Part shown: one piece after another, positions 23,146-31,370 of the stretch
Layout of the letters: each line of letters starts with the position of its first letter
Numbering within the stretch: the first letter of the stretch is position 1
Assembly (NCBI GenBank): GCA_046484625.1
Contig: JAWOIO010000118.1
Coordinates: 1 to 50,295, forward strand
Direction: 5' to 3'
Origin: DASUAO01 sp046484625
GTDB lineage: Bacteria; Actinomycetota; Acidimicrobiia; IMCC26256; PALSA-555
DNA: 50,295 bases
Position numbers and translations under genes: made by a program
Notes under the pieces: model-generated
The model's database searches: none
The model's input: only the letters and a program-made list of their open reading frames with translations
What the model was told of the DNA's origin: nothing

Positions 23146-24133
23146 CGCGTCACCCTCGGGCGCGCCGCTGCGGTTCGGAGCGTTCGCGCCCCAGGGCTGG
23201 AAGCTCGAGTACACGGGGTGGGACGCCGAGGCGGCGTGGGCGCGCACCGTCGAGCTCGCGCAGATCGCCGAGCGGGTCGGCTACGACCACCTCTGGGTCT
23301 ACGACCACGTCGAGACCGTGCCGAGGCGCGAGGCGACGCACTGCTTCGAGGCCTTCACCACGCTCGCCGCGCTGTCCCAGCAGACTGCGACGATCCGCCT
23401 CGGCCAGCTCGTCACGTGCTCGTCGTACCGCAACGCGGGCTTGCTCGCGAAGGAGACCGCCGGCATCGACGTGATGTCGGGCGGCCGGTTGATCCTCGGG
23501 CTCGGCGCCGGCTGGTACGACCGTGAGTACCGAGCCTACGACTACCCGTTCCTCGCCCCGCGGGAGCGGCTCCGGGTGCTCGAGGAGACGGTCACCGTGA
23601 TCAAGCGCCTCTGGACCGAGGAGAGGGTGACCTTCGAAGGCGAGCACCTCCGGTTCGACGGTGCGTACTGCGATCCCAAGCCGCTCCAGTCGCTCCCCGA
23701 GATCTGGATCGGTGGGGGCGGGGAGCGGGTCACGCTGCGGATCGCCGCCGAGCACGCCGACAGGACCAACTGGCAGGTCGGTCTCGACGCGTTCGTCCAC
23801 AAGTCCGAGGTCCTCCGCGGGCACTGCGAGGCGGTGGGGCGTGACTTCGACTCGATCGTGCGGACCCACGGTCCGGACTGTCGGATCTTCGACGACGAGG
23901 CGGCGATGCACGCCTGGCTCGACTCGCCGGGCGGTGGGCACCTCTGGGGCCGCGATCCGCACGCCGACTACGTCCGGAACAACTTCGTCGGGACGGCGGA
24001 GCAGGTCACCGAGAAGGTCCAGGCATTCGTCGATGCGGGCTGTCGCGAGTTCGTGCTCTGGTTCCGGGACTTCCCGTCGTCCGACAGCCTCGAGCGGTTC
24101 GCCTCCGAGGTGATCCCGAACGTGACGGCGTGA
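23138..24133 (+). CDS. LLM-class oxidoreductase, probably F420-dependent
   Basis: The 331-residue product is a luciferase-like monooxygenase-family TIM barrel. Typical features are RFGAFAPQGWKLEYTGWD at the N-terminus, YDHLWVYDHVET, the cis-peptide and cofactor loop LGQLVTCSSYRNAGLLAKE, MSGGRLILGLGAGW and LPEIWIGGGGERVTLRIAAEHAD. The last two are family signatures. In actinobacteria these proteins mostly use coenzyme F420, and no flavin-reductase partner is nearby. The substrate is unknown. The GTG at 23138 overlaps the methyltransferase gene by 8 bp. A GTG 24 bp upstream is a possible alternative. The stop overlaps the next GTG by 4 bp. Confidence 0.88.
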   Translation: MADASPSGAPLRFGAFAPQGWKLEYTGWDAEAAWARTVELAQIAERVGYDHLWVYDHVETVPRREATHCFEAFTTLAALSQQTATIRLGQLVTCSSYRNAGLLAKETAGIDVMSGGRLILGLGAGWYDREYRAYDYPFLAPRERLRVLEETVTVIKRLWTEERVTFEGEHLRFDGAYCDPKPLQSLPEIWIGGGGERVTLRIAAEHADRTNWQVGLDAFVHKSEVLRGHCEAVGRDFDSIVRTHGPDCRIFDDEAAMHAWLDSPGGGHLWGRDPHADYVRNNFVGTAEQVTEKVQAFVDAGCREFVLWFRDFPSSDSLERFASEVIPNVTA

Positions 24134-25257
24134 TCGCACGCGCCCGCGACTCCCGGTTCGTCCGGGAGGACCTCCGGGCCGCCGCCCTCCCCTGGATCGC
24201 GTCGCGTGCCCTGGTGGTCGGCGCGCTCCTGCTCTCGCGGTTCCTGTTCGACGAGATCGGACGCGCGCCCCGTCCGATCCAGCTCGCCCAGGGCCTCCTC
24301 GCCTGGGACGCGGCGTTCTACCGGGACATCGCCGAGTACGGCTACGGCGCGCTCTCGGCCGAGGGCCTGCGCTTCTTCCCGCTGTTCCCACTGGTGTCGA
24401 AGGTGCTCGGGGTGGTGTTCCTCGGGCACACCGACGTCGCGGTCGTCGTCGTCGCCAACCTCGCGGCGCTCGTGTTCGCGGCGCTCCTGCACCGGCTCGT
24501 CGTGGTGGAGACCGGCGATCGTGCGCTGGCACTACGAGCGGCGTGGTTCGGGCTGTTGTTCCCGGTGGCGGTGTCGCTGGTGCTCGGGTACGCCGAGGCG
24601 CTCTTCATGGCGCTCGCCGTCGGGATGTTCCTCGCGCTCCGCACCGACCGCTGGGTCGTCGCCGGGTCGCTCGGTCTCCTCGCCGGGGCGACGCGACCGC
24701 TCGGCGTGCTGCTCGCGCTCCCCGCGCTGGTCGAGGCCGTTCGCGGGTGGTCGGTGATCGACGTGCGGGCGCGGGTCCGGCGCCTCTTCGCCGTGGTCGG
24801 CCCGCCGATCGGGCTCGGCTGCTTCTTGACGTACTCGGCGATCGAGTTCGGTGACTTCCTGAAGCCGCTCAGCGTGCAGGACGATCCGCAGCTACGCGGT
24901 GGGTTCCAGGACCCGTTCACCCGCGTGGTCGACGCCGCGAAGGATCTCTTCGACGGCGATCAGTTCGGGTCCGGGTCGCCGCTGATCTGGGCCATCCTGC
25001 TTGCGGCCGCGCTGTTCGTGATCGCGCGGCGCCTGCCGGCGTCCTACACGTGGTACGCGGGGGCGACGCTCGTGCTCGGCTTCACGGCGAAGAACCTCGG
25101 CTCGTACGAGCGCTACGCGATGAGTGCATTCCCGTTCGCGATCGGGATCGCGCTGCTGACGAAGCGCCGTGAGGCCGAGCGCTCCGTGCTCGTCGTGAGC
25201 GCGGCGGGGCTCGTGGCCTACTCGGTGCTCGCGTTCTTCGGGAGCTGGGTGCCCTGA
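24130..25257 (+). CDS. PIG-V-like GT-C mannosyltransferase, multi-pass membrane protein
   Basis: The 375-residue product has about nine membrane segments. The motif WDAAFYRDIAEYGY in the first luminal loop, followed by RFFPLFPLV, is the hallmark of the PIG-V (GPI mannosyltransferase 2) family. In actinobacteria the relatives use polyprenol-phosphate-mannose to add mannose to envelope lipids or polysaccharides. The Asp in WDAAFY is the expected catalytic-loop acid. It starts at GTG 24130, overlapping the oxidoreductase stop as GTGA. The convergent neighbour encodes a polyprenol-phosphate-mannose synthase, the enzyme that would make the donor. The two genes overlap by 40 bp at their 3' ends. 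Confidence 0.85.
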   Translation: MIARARDSRFVREDLRAAALPWIASRALVVGALLLSRFLFDEIGRAPRPIQLAQGLLAWDAAFYRDIAEYGYGALSAEGLRFFPLFPLVSKVLGVVFLGHTDVAVVVVANLAALVFAALLHRLVVVETGDRALALRAAWFGLLFPVAVSLVLGYAEALFMALAVGMFLALRTDRWVVAGSLGLLAGATRPLGVLLALPALVEAVRGWSVIDVRARVRRLFAVVGPPIGLGCFLTYSAIEFGDFLKPLSVQDDPQLRGGFQDPFTRVVDAAKDLFDGDQFGSGSPLIWAILLAAALFVIARRLPASYTWYAGATLVLGFTAKNLGSYERYAMSAFPFAIGIALLTKRREAERSVLVVSAAGLVAYSVLAFFGSWVP

Positions 25258-25994
25258 CGCCGCGCCGCGCGGCGGCGTCGCCCCCACCACGGCCGGTCGC
25301 GGATGCTCCACCATGTGACGAGCCAGAGCTCCTCGAACGCGACGGAGATCGACATCTTGGAGTGGCCGCGCACCCGGTCGGAGAAGATGATCGGTGTCTC
25401 GACGATCTTCCCACCCCAGCGGGAGACCCGGTACGCGAGCTCGATCTGGAAGCCGTATCCCATGGCGCGGGTCCCGGCGTACTCGACCGCGAGCAACGTA
25501 GGGACGCGGTAGGCGCGGAACCCCGATGTCATGTCGCGCACACCGCACGAGAGCATGAACCCCGCATACCGGTTGCCGAAACGCGAGAGCCATCTGCGGT
25601 GCCAGGGCCAATGAGGAATCCGGCCGCCGGGGACGTACCGCGAGCCGATCGTGAGGTCGGCGCCGCCGTACGCGTGGGCGAGGAGATCCGGGAGTGACGC
25701 GGCGTCGTGTGAGAGGTCGGCATCCATCTGGACGAGGATCTCGTAGCCCCGATCGATCCCGAGCGCGAAGCCGTCGCGGTAGGCGGCACCGAGGCCCGTC
25801 TTCGACGGCCGGTGGAGCACGTCGATCTGCCCGAGCTCGGTTGCGGTCTTCTCCGCGAGCGCTCCAGTCCCGTCGGGACTGTTGTCGTCGACGACGAGAA
25901 TGTCGACGTCGGGCGCGGCCTCCCGGACGCGAGTGAGGGCCTCGCCGATGTTCTCGACCTCGAGGTAGGTCGGCACCACGACCAGCGTCCGCAT
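25218..25994 (-). CDS. polyprenol-phosphate mannose synthase (GT2, DPM1/Ppm1-like)
   Basis: The 258-residue product is a family 2 glycosyltransferase that makes polyprenyl-monophospho-mannose from GDP-mannose on the inner membrane face. Motifs are VVVPTYLEVENI, VVDDNSPDGT, the DxD-type QMDADLSHD, GSRYVPGG, and the C-terminal RVRGHSKMS that is characteristic of DPM1/Ppm1 enzymes. It has no C-terminal membrane domain, so it must rely on a partner or on an amphipathic arginine-rich tail, as in Mycobacterium where the membrane part can be separate. The multi-pass protein encoded 9 bp upstream is a candidate partner. The 3' end overlaps the PIG-V-like gene by 40 bp. Confidence 0.9.
   Translation of the reverse strand: MRTLVVVPTYLEVENIGEALTRVREAAPDVDILVVDDNSPDGTGALAEKTATELGQIDVLHRPSKTGLGAAYRDGFALGIDRGYEILVQMDADLSHDAASLPDLLAHAYGGADLTIGSRYVPGGRIPHWPWHRRWLSRFGNRYAGFMLSCGVRDMTSGFRAYRVPTLLAVEYAGTRAMGYGFQIELAYRVSRWGGKIVETPIIFSDRVRGHSKMSISVAFEELWLVTWWSIRDRPWWGRRRRAARRQGTQLPKNASTE
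25256..25279 (+). terminator. GC-rich hairpin after the PIG-V-like gene
   Basis: GACGCCGC at 25256-25263 pairs perfectly with GCGGCGTC at 25272-25279 across an 8-nt GC loop. It begins inside the stop codon of the plus-strand gene and lies within the arginine-rich C-terminal codons of the convergent gene. It could stop the plus transcript, but it lacks a T-run. Confidence 0.35.
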
Positions 25995-26003
25995 CGGCAG
26001 ATG

Positions 26004-27710
26004 TTACCGATCGGGGTTCGTGCCCCCCGCCCCGCCCTTCGGGCCGGTTCCATCGCTGCACCGTCGGAGCAGCTCGTAGGTGCCGGTGTCGAGCACGCTG
26101 CAGAACCGCTTCCGCAGCACCCGGTTGGGTTCCGCGGACCCGCGCGCGCGGGAGTCGTTGGGCTCGTCGAAGCCGTCCCACGCTCGCGAGAGGATCACGA
26201 GGTCCGCGTGACGCAGGTCGTCGGCGAGTCGGGAGTCGTCGGCGTTCGCGACGCCGGGGTCCATCTCGATGTAGAAGGTCCCCGGACGCGTCTCGGGGAG
26301 GAGGAAGTAGAGGAATGCCTCGCTCAACGGTGTCTTGCGCAGGTCGCCGGTCCCCACGACGAGGCGGTCGCCCGGTCGCGCGATCTTGTCCGCGACCGGC
26401 AGCAGCTCGGCGAGCTGGGCGGCGTTGGACTCGGCCCCGTAGTAGAAGACGCGGCCGTCATTGCGGATCTCGTGCGACGAGCGCCGCACGCCGAACGTCT
26501 CGAGCGAGATGTCGGCGTAGTCGCGTACCAGGAAGTTGGGGACGAGTAGATAGAGGATGACGACCAGGGGCACTGTTCCGAGCGCAAACACCTTCCAGTG
26601 GCTCCACTCGGGTCGTCGGGTGCGCGCGAGCTCGGCACCCACCACCGCGAGGAACCCGAGCGGGATGCAGCTGACCCACGCGATGTGCACGGTGTCGGGG
26701 CGCTGCAGCGCCTGCGGGAGGATCCCTACGCAGAAGGCGGCCACGACCGCGAGGGTGACCCCCGGGAACGCGGCGGGTCCCTCCGGTACGCGCCGACGGG
26801 CCCCGCGCGCCGTGAGCACGAGCGCCGCGATTGCGCCCAACATGAGCCAGAACCACGTCGCGAGCTGCGCGGGGGCACCGAGGGCGGGGATGGGCCAGCG
26901 GAACTGGAGGTCCTCCTTCGCGTCGAGCAGGAACCCGTCGAACTGCTCGAACGACGGTGGGAGCGGGAGCCTGCGGCCGCCGCGCAGGTGGAAGATCGGG
27001 TCGATCACCATGCCCTGGATCGAGTCGCCGATGCCCGCCATCGCGAAGTGGACGAGGTACAGGCTCGCGAGGGCTGCGCCGCCGATGAGGAGGCGGACCC
27101 GCACCGGGCCCTCGAGGCGCCTCCACAGCACGAGCACGACGAGCCCGACGGCGACGATCAGGTCCGGCCGGTAGAGCAACGCGGCACCGAGGAGCGCGCC
27201 GCTCGCCAGCCCGAGCAGTCGGCGGCGCCCGTCGTCGGCCGCCTTCGTCGCGTGCAGGCCGGCGAGGCACCCGAGCAGGCCGAGCGCGAGGCCTCCGTTC
27301 CATGCCAGTGCCGTGAGCCCGATCGGCGGGATGATCACCAAGGCGGTGACGGATCCGGCGACGAGCGCCACCTTTCGACCCCACGGCAGGGCCAGGAAGA
27401 ACACCCCGTAGATGATCCCGAGCAGCTGCGCGAGCCCCGCCATCCGCTCGACGAACAGCGACGTGCCGAACAGCTCGAACAGGCCCGCGAGCACCCAGAC
27501 CCCGCCGGGCCCGTAGAGGTGGAGGAAGTCCTGGTTGGGGATGTCGCCGCGCAGGAAGCTCTCGCCGAAGACGAGCATGAAGCCCTCTTCCATCGGCGGG
27601 CCGGGCTGACGCAGAAGCCCGCGCAACGGGATCGCGACGACGAGCAGGAGCAGCCCGAGCGCGACGATGGTGCGTTGACGTTGCGTCAGCGCCGCGAAGC
27701 GGGCGGCCAC
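26004..27710 (-). CDS. large multi-pass membrane protein, probable GT-C type
   Basis: The 568-residue product has about ten hydrophobic segments up to residue 390 and a soluble domain from about 395 to the end. The first extracytoplasmic loop has PPMEEGFMLVFGESFLRGDIPNQDFLHLYGPGGVW. This resembles the acidic loop of lipid-linked sugar transferases (GT39/GT83 type), so a glycosyltransferase role is inferred. The soluble tail has YYGAESNAAQLAELLP and PGDRLVVGTGDLRKT. The GTG at 27710 was chosen because AGGAGA lies just upstream; a TTG six codons earlier is less likely. The mannose synthase gene follows after 9 bp, so the two probably share a transcript and a pathway. Confidence 0.75.
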   Translation of the reverse strand: MAARFAALTQRQRTIVALGLLLLVVAIPLRGLLRQPGPPMEEGFMLVFGESFLRGDIPNQDFLHLYGPGGVWVLAGLFELFGTSLFVERMAGLAQLLGIIYGVFFLALPWGRKVALVAGSVTALVIIPPIGLTALAWNGGLALGLLGCLAGLHATKAADDGRRRLLGLASGALLGAALLYRPDLIVAVGLVVLVLWRRLEGPVRVRLLIGGAALASLYLVHFAMAGIGDSIQGMVIDPIFHLRGGRRLPLPPSFEQFDGFLLDAKEDLQFRWPIPALGAPAQLATWFWLMLGAIAALVLTARGARRRVPEGPAAFPGVTLAVVAAFCVGILPQALQRPDTVHIAWVSCIPLGFLAVVGAELARTRRPEWSHWKVFALGTVPLVVILYLLVPNFLVRDYADISLETFGVRRSSHEIRNDGRVFYYGAESNAAQLAELLPVADKIARPGDRLVVGTGDLRKTPLSEAFLYFLLPETRPGTFYIEMDPGVANADDSRLADDLRHADLVILSRAWDGFDEPNDSRARGSAEPNRVLRKRFCSVLDTGTYELLRRCSDGTGPKGGAGGTNPDR

Positions 27711-27812
27711 GAGTTCTCCTGTCGGCAAATCGGGGGAACCGAGAGGCTATCGCCGTGTGCACCGTGCATATGGGCCGCCCGGCGCGCATGCTTTGGCGAC
27801 AGGCTGCCCGAG

Positions 27813-27818
27813 TATCCT
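27813..27818 (+). promoter_or_regulatory. candidate -10 box (TATCCT)
   Basis: TATCCT lies exactly 6 nt before the GTG start of the GT-C gene, as expected for a leaderless mRNA. It matches the TATCCT before the gene at 14405. A TTGGCG 14 nt upstream is too close for a standard -35. The 114-bp divergent gap holds nothing else clear. Confidence 0.4.
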
Positions 27819-27824
27819 GCCTCC

Positions 27825-29288
27825 GTGCCCGCCGTGTCGTCCCCCGAGCATGCAGGTCATGGCGACGCTGCACCATCCCGGGGGCCGCGGCTCTCGACGT
27901 TCCACTGGTGGTTGCTCGGCGCGATCGCGCTCGGGCTGGTGGTGCGACTGATCTTCGTCCTGCACTACAAGTGGGATCAGGCCATCGCGGGGGACGCCGC
28001 CTACTACCACTTCCAGGCGAATGCGCTCGCGAAGGGCCTTGGATTCGTCGATCCGTGGTCGTGGTCGGGTTGGGACCCGATCAACTCGGTCGTCGACCCG
28101 ATCCGCAAGACGGGCGTCCATCCGGGCGCCGAGCACCCGCCGCTGTACACGATGTTCCTCGCGATCCCGTCGCGCCTCGGGTTCGACACGTTCCGACAGC
28201 ATCTGCTCGCTGGCGGGATCCTTGGCTCGCTCACCTGCGGCGCGGTCGGGTTCGCCGGCCGTGCTGTCGCAGGGACCCGGGTGGGGATCGTGGCGGCATT
28301 CATCACGGCGGTCTACGCCAACCTCTGGATCAACGACGGACTCGTGCAGTCCGAGACGATCGCGGCCTTCATGGTGGCGCTCGTCGTCCTCTGCACCTAC
28401 CGGTTCTGGCGTGAGCCGTCCTGGAAGAATGCTGCACTCTTCGGTCTCAGCTGCGGCGTTGTGGCGCTGACCCGCGCCGAGATCATCTTCCTGGCGCCGA
28501 TGATCGCGCTTCCGCTCGCCCTTCGAGCCCGTGGCCACGACCTCAAGCGACGGCTGCAGCTGCTCGGGGTGATGATCCTTGTCGCCGCGATCCCTGTGGT
28601 CCCGTGGGTCGGCTACAACCTGGCCCGGTTCAATCAGCCTGTGACGCTGTCGACCGGGGGTGACTTCACGCTCGCGAACACCTACTGCGAGACGACCTTC
28701 TACGGCGAACGCCTCGGCTGGTGGGACCTGCGCTGCGTTCCCGACCGATGGGCGCTCCCCGGCGACGAGTCCGACGTGTCCGCGGAGTTCCGTGAACAGG
28801 GGCTCGATTATCTCACCAGCCACCTGAGCCGGTACCCGGTCGTCCTCGCCGCGCGGATCGGGCGGATGTGGGAGATCTACAAGCCCTTCCAGAAGCTCGG
28901 TTGGGACGAGTACGAGGGCGGCAGGAACCCAGCGGTCTTCAACCGGCTCGCGTTGGGTCAGTTCTACGCGCTCGCGCTCCTCGCGATCGCGGGGCTCGTG
29001 ATGCTGCGGCGTCGCAAGATCATCATCTATCCGTTCATCGCGCTCGCGATCACCGCGTCGATCTCGGCGATGCTGGCGTTCGGGAGCACTCGCTACCGGG
29101 TATCCGCCGAGATCGCCCTCGTGATCGCCGCCTCGGTGCCGCTGGCCGAGCTCCTCAACCGCTGGTTCCCGTCGGATCAGGATCCCGCGCCGGAGTCGGA
29201 CGCCGACCCCGATGACGACGATGCGGGTGGGCAGACGTCCGAGGTCAGCTCTAGCGTTCGCGCATCGAACGCATCGGACTCGGTGTAG
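27825..29288 (+). CDS. GT39-like GT-C membrane glycosyltransferase
   Basis: The 487-residue product is a multi-pass ArnT/PMT-type transferase and a paralogue of the gene at 9825. It has about nine membrane segments. Shared landmarks are GDAAYYHFQANALA and AEHPPLYTMF in the first loop, NDGLVQSETIAAFMVA, ALTRAEIIFLAP and a luminal GWWDLRC cysteine region. A lipid-phosphate-linked sugar donor is likely, probably the mannose product made by the synthase at 25218. The GTG at 27825 is the only suitable start. Upstream reading in frame continues as shadow sequence antisense to the previous gene. The acidic C-terminal tail (DADPDDDDAGG) is encoded in DNA that also encodes the end of the convergent SGNH hydrolase, over 112 bp. 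Confidence 0.85.
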   Translation: MPAVSSPEHAGHGDAAPSRGPRLSTFHWWLLGAIALGLVVRLIFVLHYKWDQAIAGDAAYYHFQANALAKGLGFVDPWSWSGWDPINSVVDPIRKTGVHPGAEHPPLYTMFLAIPSRLGFDTFRQHLLAGGILGSLTCGAVGFAGRAVAGTRVGIVAAFITAVYANLWINDGLVQSETIAAFMVALVVLCTYRFWREPSWKNAALFGLSCGVVALTRAEIIFLAPMIALPLALRARGHDLKRRLQLLGVMILVAAIPVVPWVGYNLARFNQPVTLSTGGDFTLANTYCETTFYGERLGWWDLRCVPDRWALPGDESDVSAEFREQGLDYLTSHLSRYPVVLAARIGRMWEIYKPFQKLGWDEYEGGRNPAVFNRLALGQFYALALLAIAGLVMLRRRKIIIYPFIALAITASISAMLAFGSTRYRVSAEIALVIAASVPLAELLNRWFPSDQDPAPESDADPDDDDAGGQTSEVSSSVRASNASDSV

Positions 29289-30037
29289 ACAGGATCCTTT
29301 CGCCAGCGGCCGCGGACCCAGGCGCCGTCCGGCAGGGGCCGGGCCGACGAGAGGCCGAGGGGGCCGCGGAGCGCGTCGACGACCATGAGCCCGAGGAGCG
29401 CAGCACCGTCCGGGCAGAGGTGCGTGCCGTCGACCTTCCGGATCCGCACCGGTGTTCCGTCGGGCCCGGGGAGGATCTCTGCGGAGACGCCGTCGGCGCC
29501 GGCGAAGACGGGGTCGGGGTCGAGATAGACGACTCGTCTCGGGAGATCCGCCGCCTCCGTGCGGAGGATCTCGTTGAGTGCACGGCGGAGGCCGTCGTCG
29601 ACGAACCGGCCGTTCCCCGGCAGCATGCCGATCCACACAAGGATGCGCCCGTCGTCGCTCAGGAGCCTCATCGCGGCCGCGACGGTTGCCGAGTACCCGA
29701 CGGGGTCGTCCCGTGCTGCCTCGACGTCGAAGCCGCCGATCATGTTGACGACGACGTCAGGCCGGCGCTCCCGGATCGCGGCCCGGTACCGCTTCCGCCA
29801 GGGCTGGTTCGACAGCCCGAAGGCGGGGAACGCGTTGCTGAACGGCTTGATCCGACCTGTCGCGCGCGCCGCGGCTGCCACACCCGGATAGGCGTCCACC
29901 ATGACCGAGTCGCCGAGCACCATCATGCGGTCGCGATCCGGTGCCGCCCGCGCCGCTCCGGGGCCAGCCGGGAGCCCCGTCACGACCATCCCAAGCGTCG
30001 CGCAGGCCCCGAGCAAGAGGAGGAGGGCTCGCGGCAC
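29177..30037 (-). CDS. secreted or anchored SGNH-family hydrolase
   Basis: The 286-residue product starts with a hydrophobic signal or anchor segment (residues 3-25) and then shows SGNH/GDSL esterase features: block I VLGDSVMVD with S44, block II around AFPAFGLSNQ, and the closing DGTHLCPDGA with the catalytic Asp-x-x-His. The third-block Asn is less clear (NMIGGFDVE). Such proteins remove or transfer acyl groups on envelope polysaccharides (DUF459 and OafB-like domains). It starts at GTG 30037, with TATGCT 6 nt upstream. A serine-rich tail ends inside the convergent GT-C gene. Its position among glycosyltransferases supports a role in trimming or acylating surface glycans. Confidence 0.8.
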   Translation of the reverse strand: MPRALLLLLGACATLGMVVTGLPAGPGAARAAPDRDRMMVLGDSVMVDAYPGVAAAARATGRIKPFSNAFPAFGLSNQPWRKRYRAAIRERRPDVVVNMIGGFDVEAARDDPVGYSATVAAAMRLLSDDGRILVWIGMLPGNGRFVDDGLRRALNEILRTEAADLPRRVVYLDPDPVFAGADGVSAEILPGPDGTPVRIRKVDGTHLCPDGAALLGLMVVDALRGPLGLSSARPLPDGAWVRGRWRKDPVYTESDAFDARTLELTSDVCPPASSSSGSASDSGAGS

Positions 30038-30043
30038 TGAGAG

Positions 30044-30049
30044 AGCATA
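30044..30049 (-). promoter_or_regulatory. candidate -10 box (TATGCT, minus strand)
   Basis: TATGCT on the minus strand is 6 nt before the GTG start of the SGNH hydrolase, again leaderless geometry. The 130-bp gap to the divergent GT4 gene also holds TACTCT at 30131-30136 (plus strand), a possible -10 for that gene. Confidence 0.4.
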
Positions 30050-30167
30050 GGAGGGGTCCGAGTGCCCCGGGGAGTCACCACAGCATCCGGTGTCCCACAG
30101 GACGCGGCCGGTTTCGACGCCCTGGTCGCCTACTCTGACCCTGGCATCGGGGACCTGCGGAGGGCTC

Positions 30168-31370
30168 GTGGAACGGCGCGACGAAGGCAGGGGAGCGCCG
30201 AACGGGTCCGTCGCCCGCAAGCTCGGGGACATCGCCGCCGCCGCCGACCTCCGCCGCGTCCACCTCCTGGCGTGGCGTGACCTCGACGACCCCGAGGCCG
30301 GCGGCTCCGAGATCCACGCGCACCAGATCGCGTCGCGGTGGGCCGCGGCCGGACTCGACGTGACGCTCCGGACGTCGTTCGCGAGCGGGCATCCGCGACT
30401 CGGTCGCCGCGACGGGTATCGGGTCGTCCGCAAGGCGGGCCGGTACATGGTCTTCCCGCGGGCGGCGCTCGGCGAGGTGACCCGTCGCTACGGCCGGGCC
30501 GACGGGCTCGTCGAGATCTGGAACGGCATGCCGTTCTTCTCTCCGCTGTGGACGACCGGCCCACGCGTGATCTTTCTGCACCACCTCCATGCCGAGATGT
30601 GGGACATGACCCTGCCGCCGCACCTTGCCCGGCTCGGCCGGTTCATCGAGGCTCGGCTGGCGCCACCGCTGTACCGCAACGAGACCGTCGTCACGCTCTC
30701 CGAGACGTCGAAGCACGAGCTCGTCCACGACATGGGGTTCTCCACCGAGCGCATCCGGGTCGTCGCGCCGGGTGTCGATTCCCGGTTCACGCCCGGCGGT
30801 GAACGATCGCCGACGCCGCTCGTGGTCGCGGTGGGACGTCTGGTCCCGGTGAAGCGGTTCCATCTCCTCGTCGACGCGCTGGCATCCGTCAAGGTGCACG
30901 TCCCCGAGCTCGAGGCGGTGATCGTCGGGGAGGGCTACGAGCGGGAGGCGATCGAGGCCAAGATCGCCGGTCACGGCGCCGACGACTGGATCCACCTCGT
31001 TGGTCGCGTCGATGACGACGAGCTGATCGACCTCTACCGTCGCGCCTGGGTTCTCGCCAGCACGTCGGCGCGTGAGGGCTGGGGCATGACGATCACCGAG
31101 GCCGCTGCGTCTGGCACCCCGGCCGTCGCCACCGACATCGCGGGACACCGCGATGCCGTGCGAGCCGGACAGAGCGGTGTGCTGGTCGACGCGAACGCCG
31201 ACTTCGCCTCCGCGCTCGAGCAGGTGCTGACCGACGGGCCGCTGCGAGCCCGGCTCTCGGCCGGGGCGATCGCGCGGGCGGGGGAGTGCACCTGGGAGGC
31301 GACCGCGGTCGGGACGCTCGAAGCGCTGGCGTCCGACGCACGCCGCCGCCGGCGACGGCGACGCGCGTGA
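30168..31370 (+). CDS. glycosyltransferase family 4 (GT-B fold)
   Basis: The 400-residue product is a retaining GT4 enzyme in the cytoplasm that adds a sugar from a nucleotide donor to an envelope or lipid acceptor. The N-terminal half has AWRDLDDPEAGGSEIHAHQIASRWA, with the Gly-Gly-x-x-x-H loop near the acceptor site, and VIFLHHLHAEMWDM. The C-terminal half has VVAVGRLVPVKRFHLLVDAL and the diagnostic E-x7-E segment in SAREGWGMTITEAAASG. The GTG at 30168 was chosen because GGAGGG lies a few bases upstream. The tail is a long arginine run. Its stop overlaps the aftD start as GTGA, so the two are coupled. Confidence 0.9.
   Translation: MERRDEGRGAPNGSVARKLGDIAAAADLRRVHLLAWRDLDDPEAGGSEIHAHQIASRWAAAGLDVTLRTSFASGHPRLGRRDGYRVVRKAGRYMVFPRAALGEVTRRYGRADGLVEIWNGMPFFSPLWTTGPRVIFLHHLHAEMWDMTLPPHLARLGRFIEARLAPPLYRNETVVTLSETSKHELVHDMGFSTERIRVVAPGVDSRFTPGGERSPTPLVVAVGRLVPVKRFHLLVDALASVKVHVPELEAVIVGEGYEREAIEAKIAGHGADDWIHLVGRVDDDELIDLYRRAWVLASTSAREGWGMTITEAAASGTPAVATDIAGHRDAVRAGQSGVLVDANADFASALEQVLTDGPLRARLSAGAIARAGECTWEATAVGTLEALASDARRRRRRRRA

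Noticed and set aside
27675..27688. TTGACGTTGCGTCA near the start of a membrane protein gene
   Set aside because: The half-sites are 5 and not 6 bases apart, and it lies inside the coding region just after the start codon.
26598..27824. A long upstream extension of the GT-C gene at 27825 on the plus strand
   Set aside because: The translation is Glu/Arg-rich shadow sequence antisense to the membrane protein at 26004-27710. The hydrophobic domain starts only after GTG 27825.
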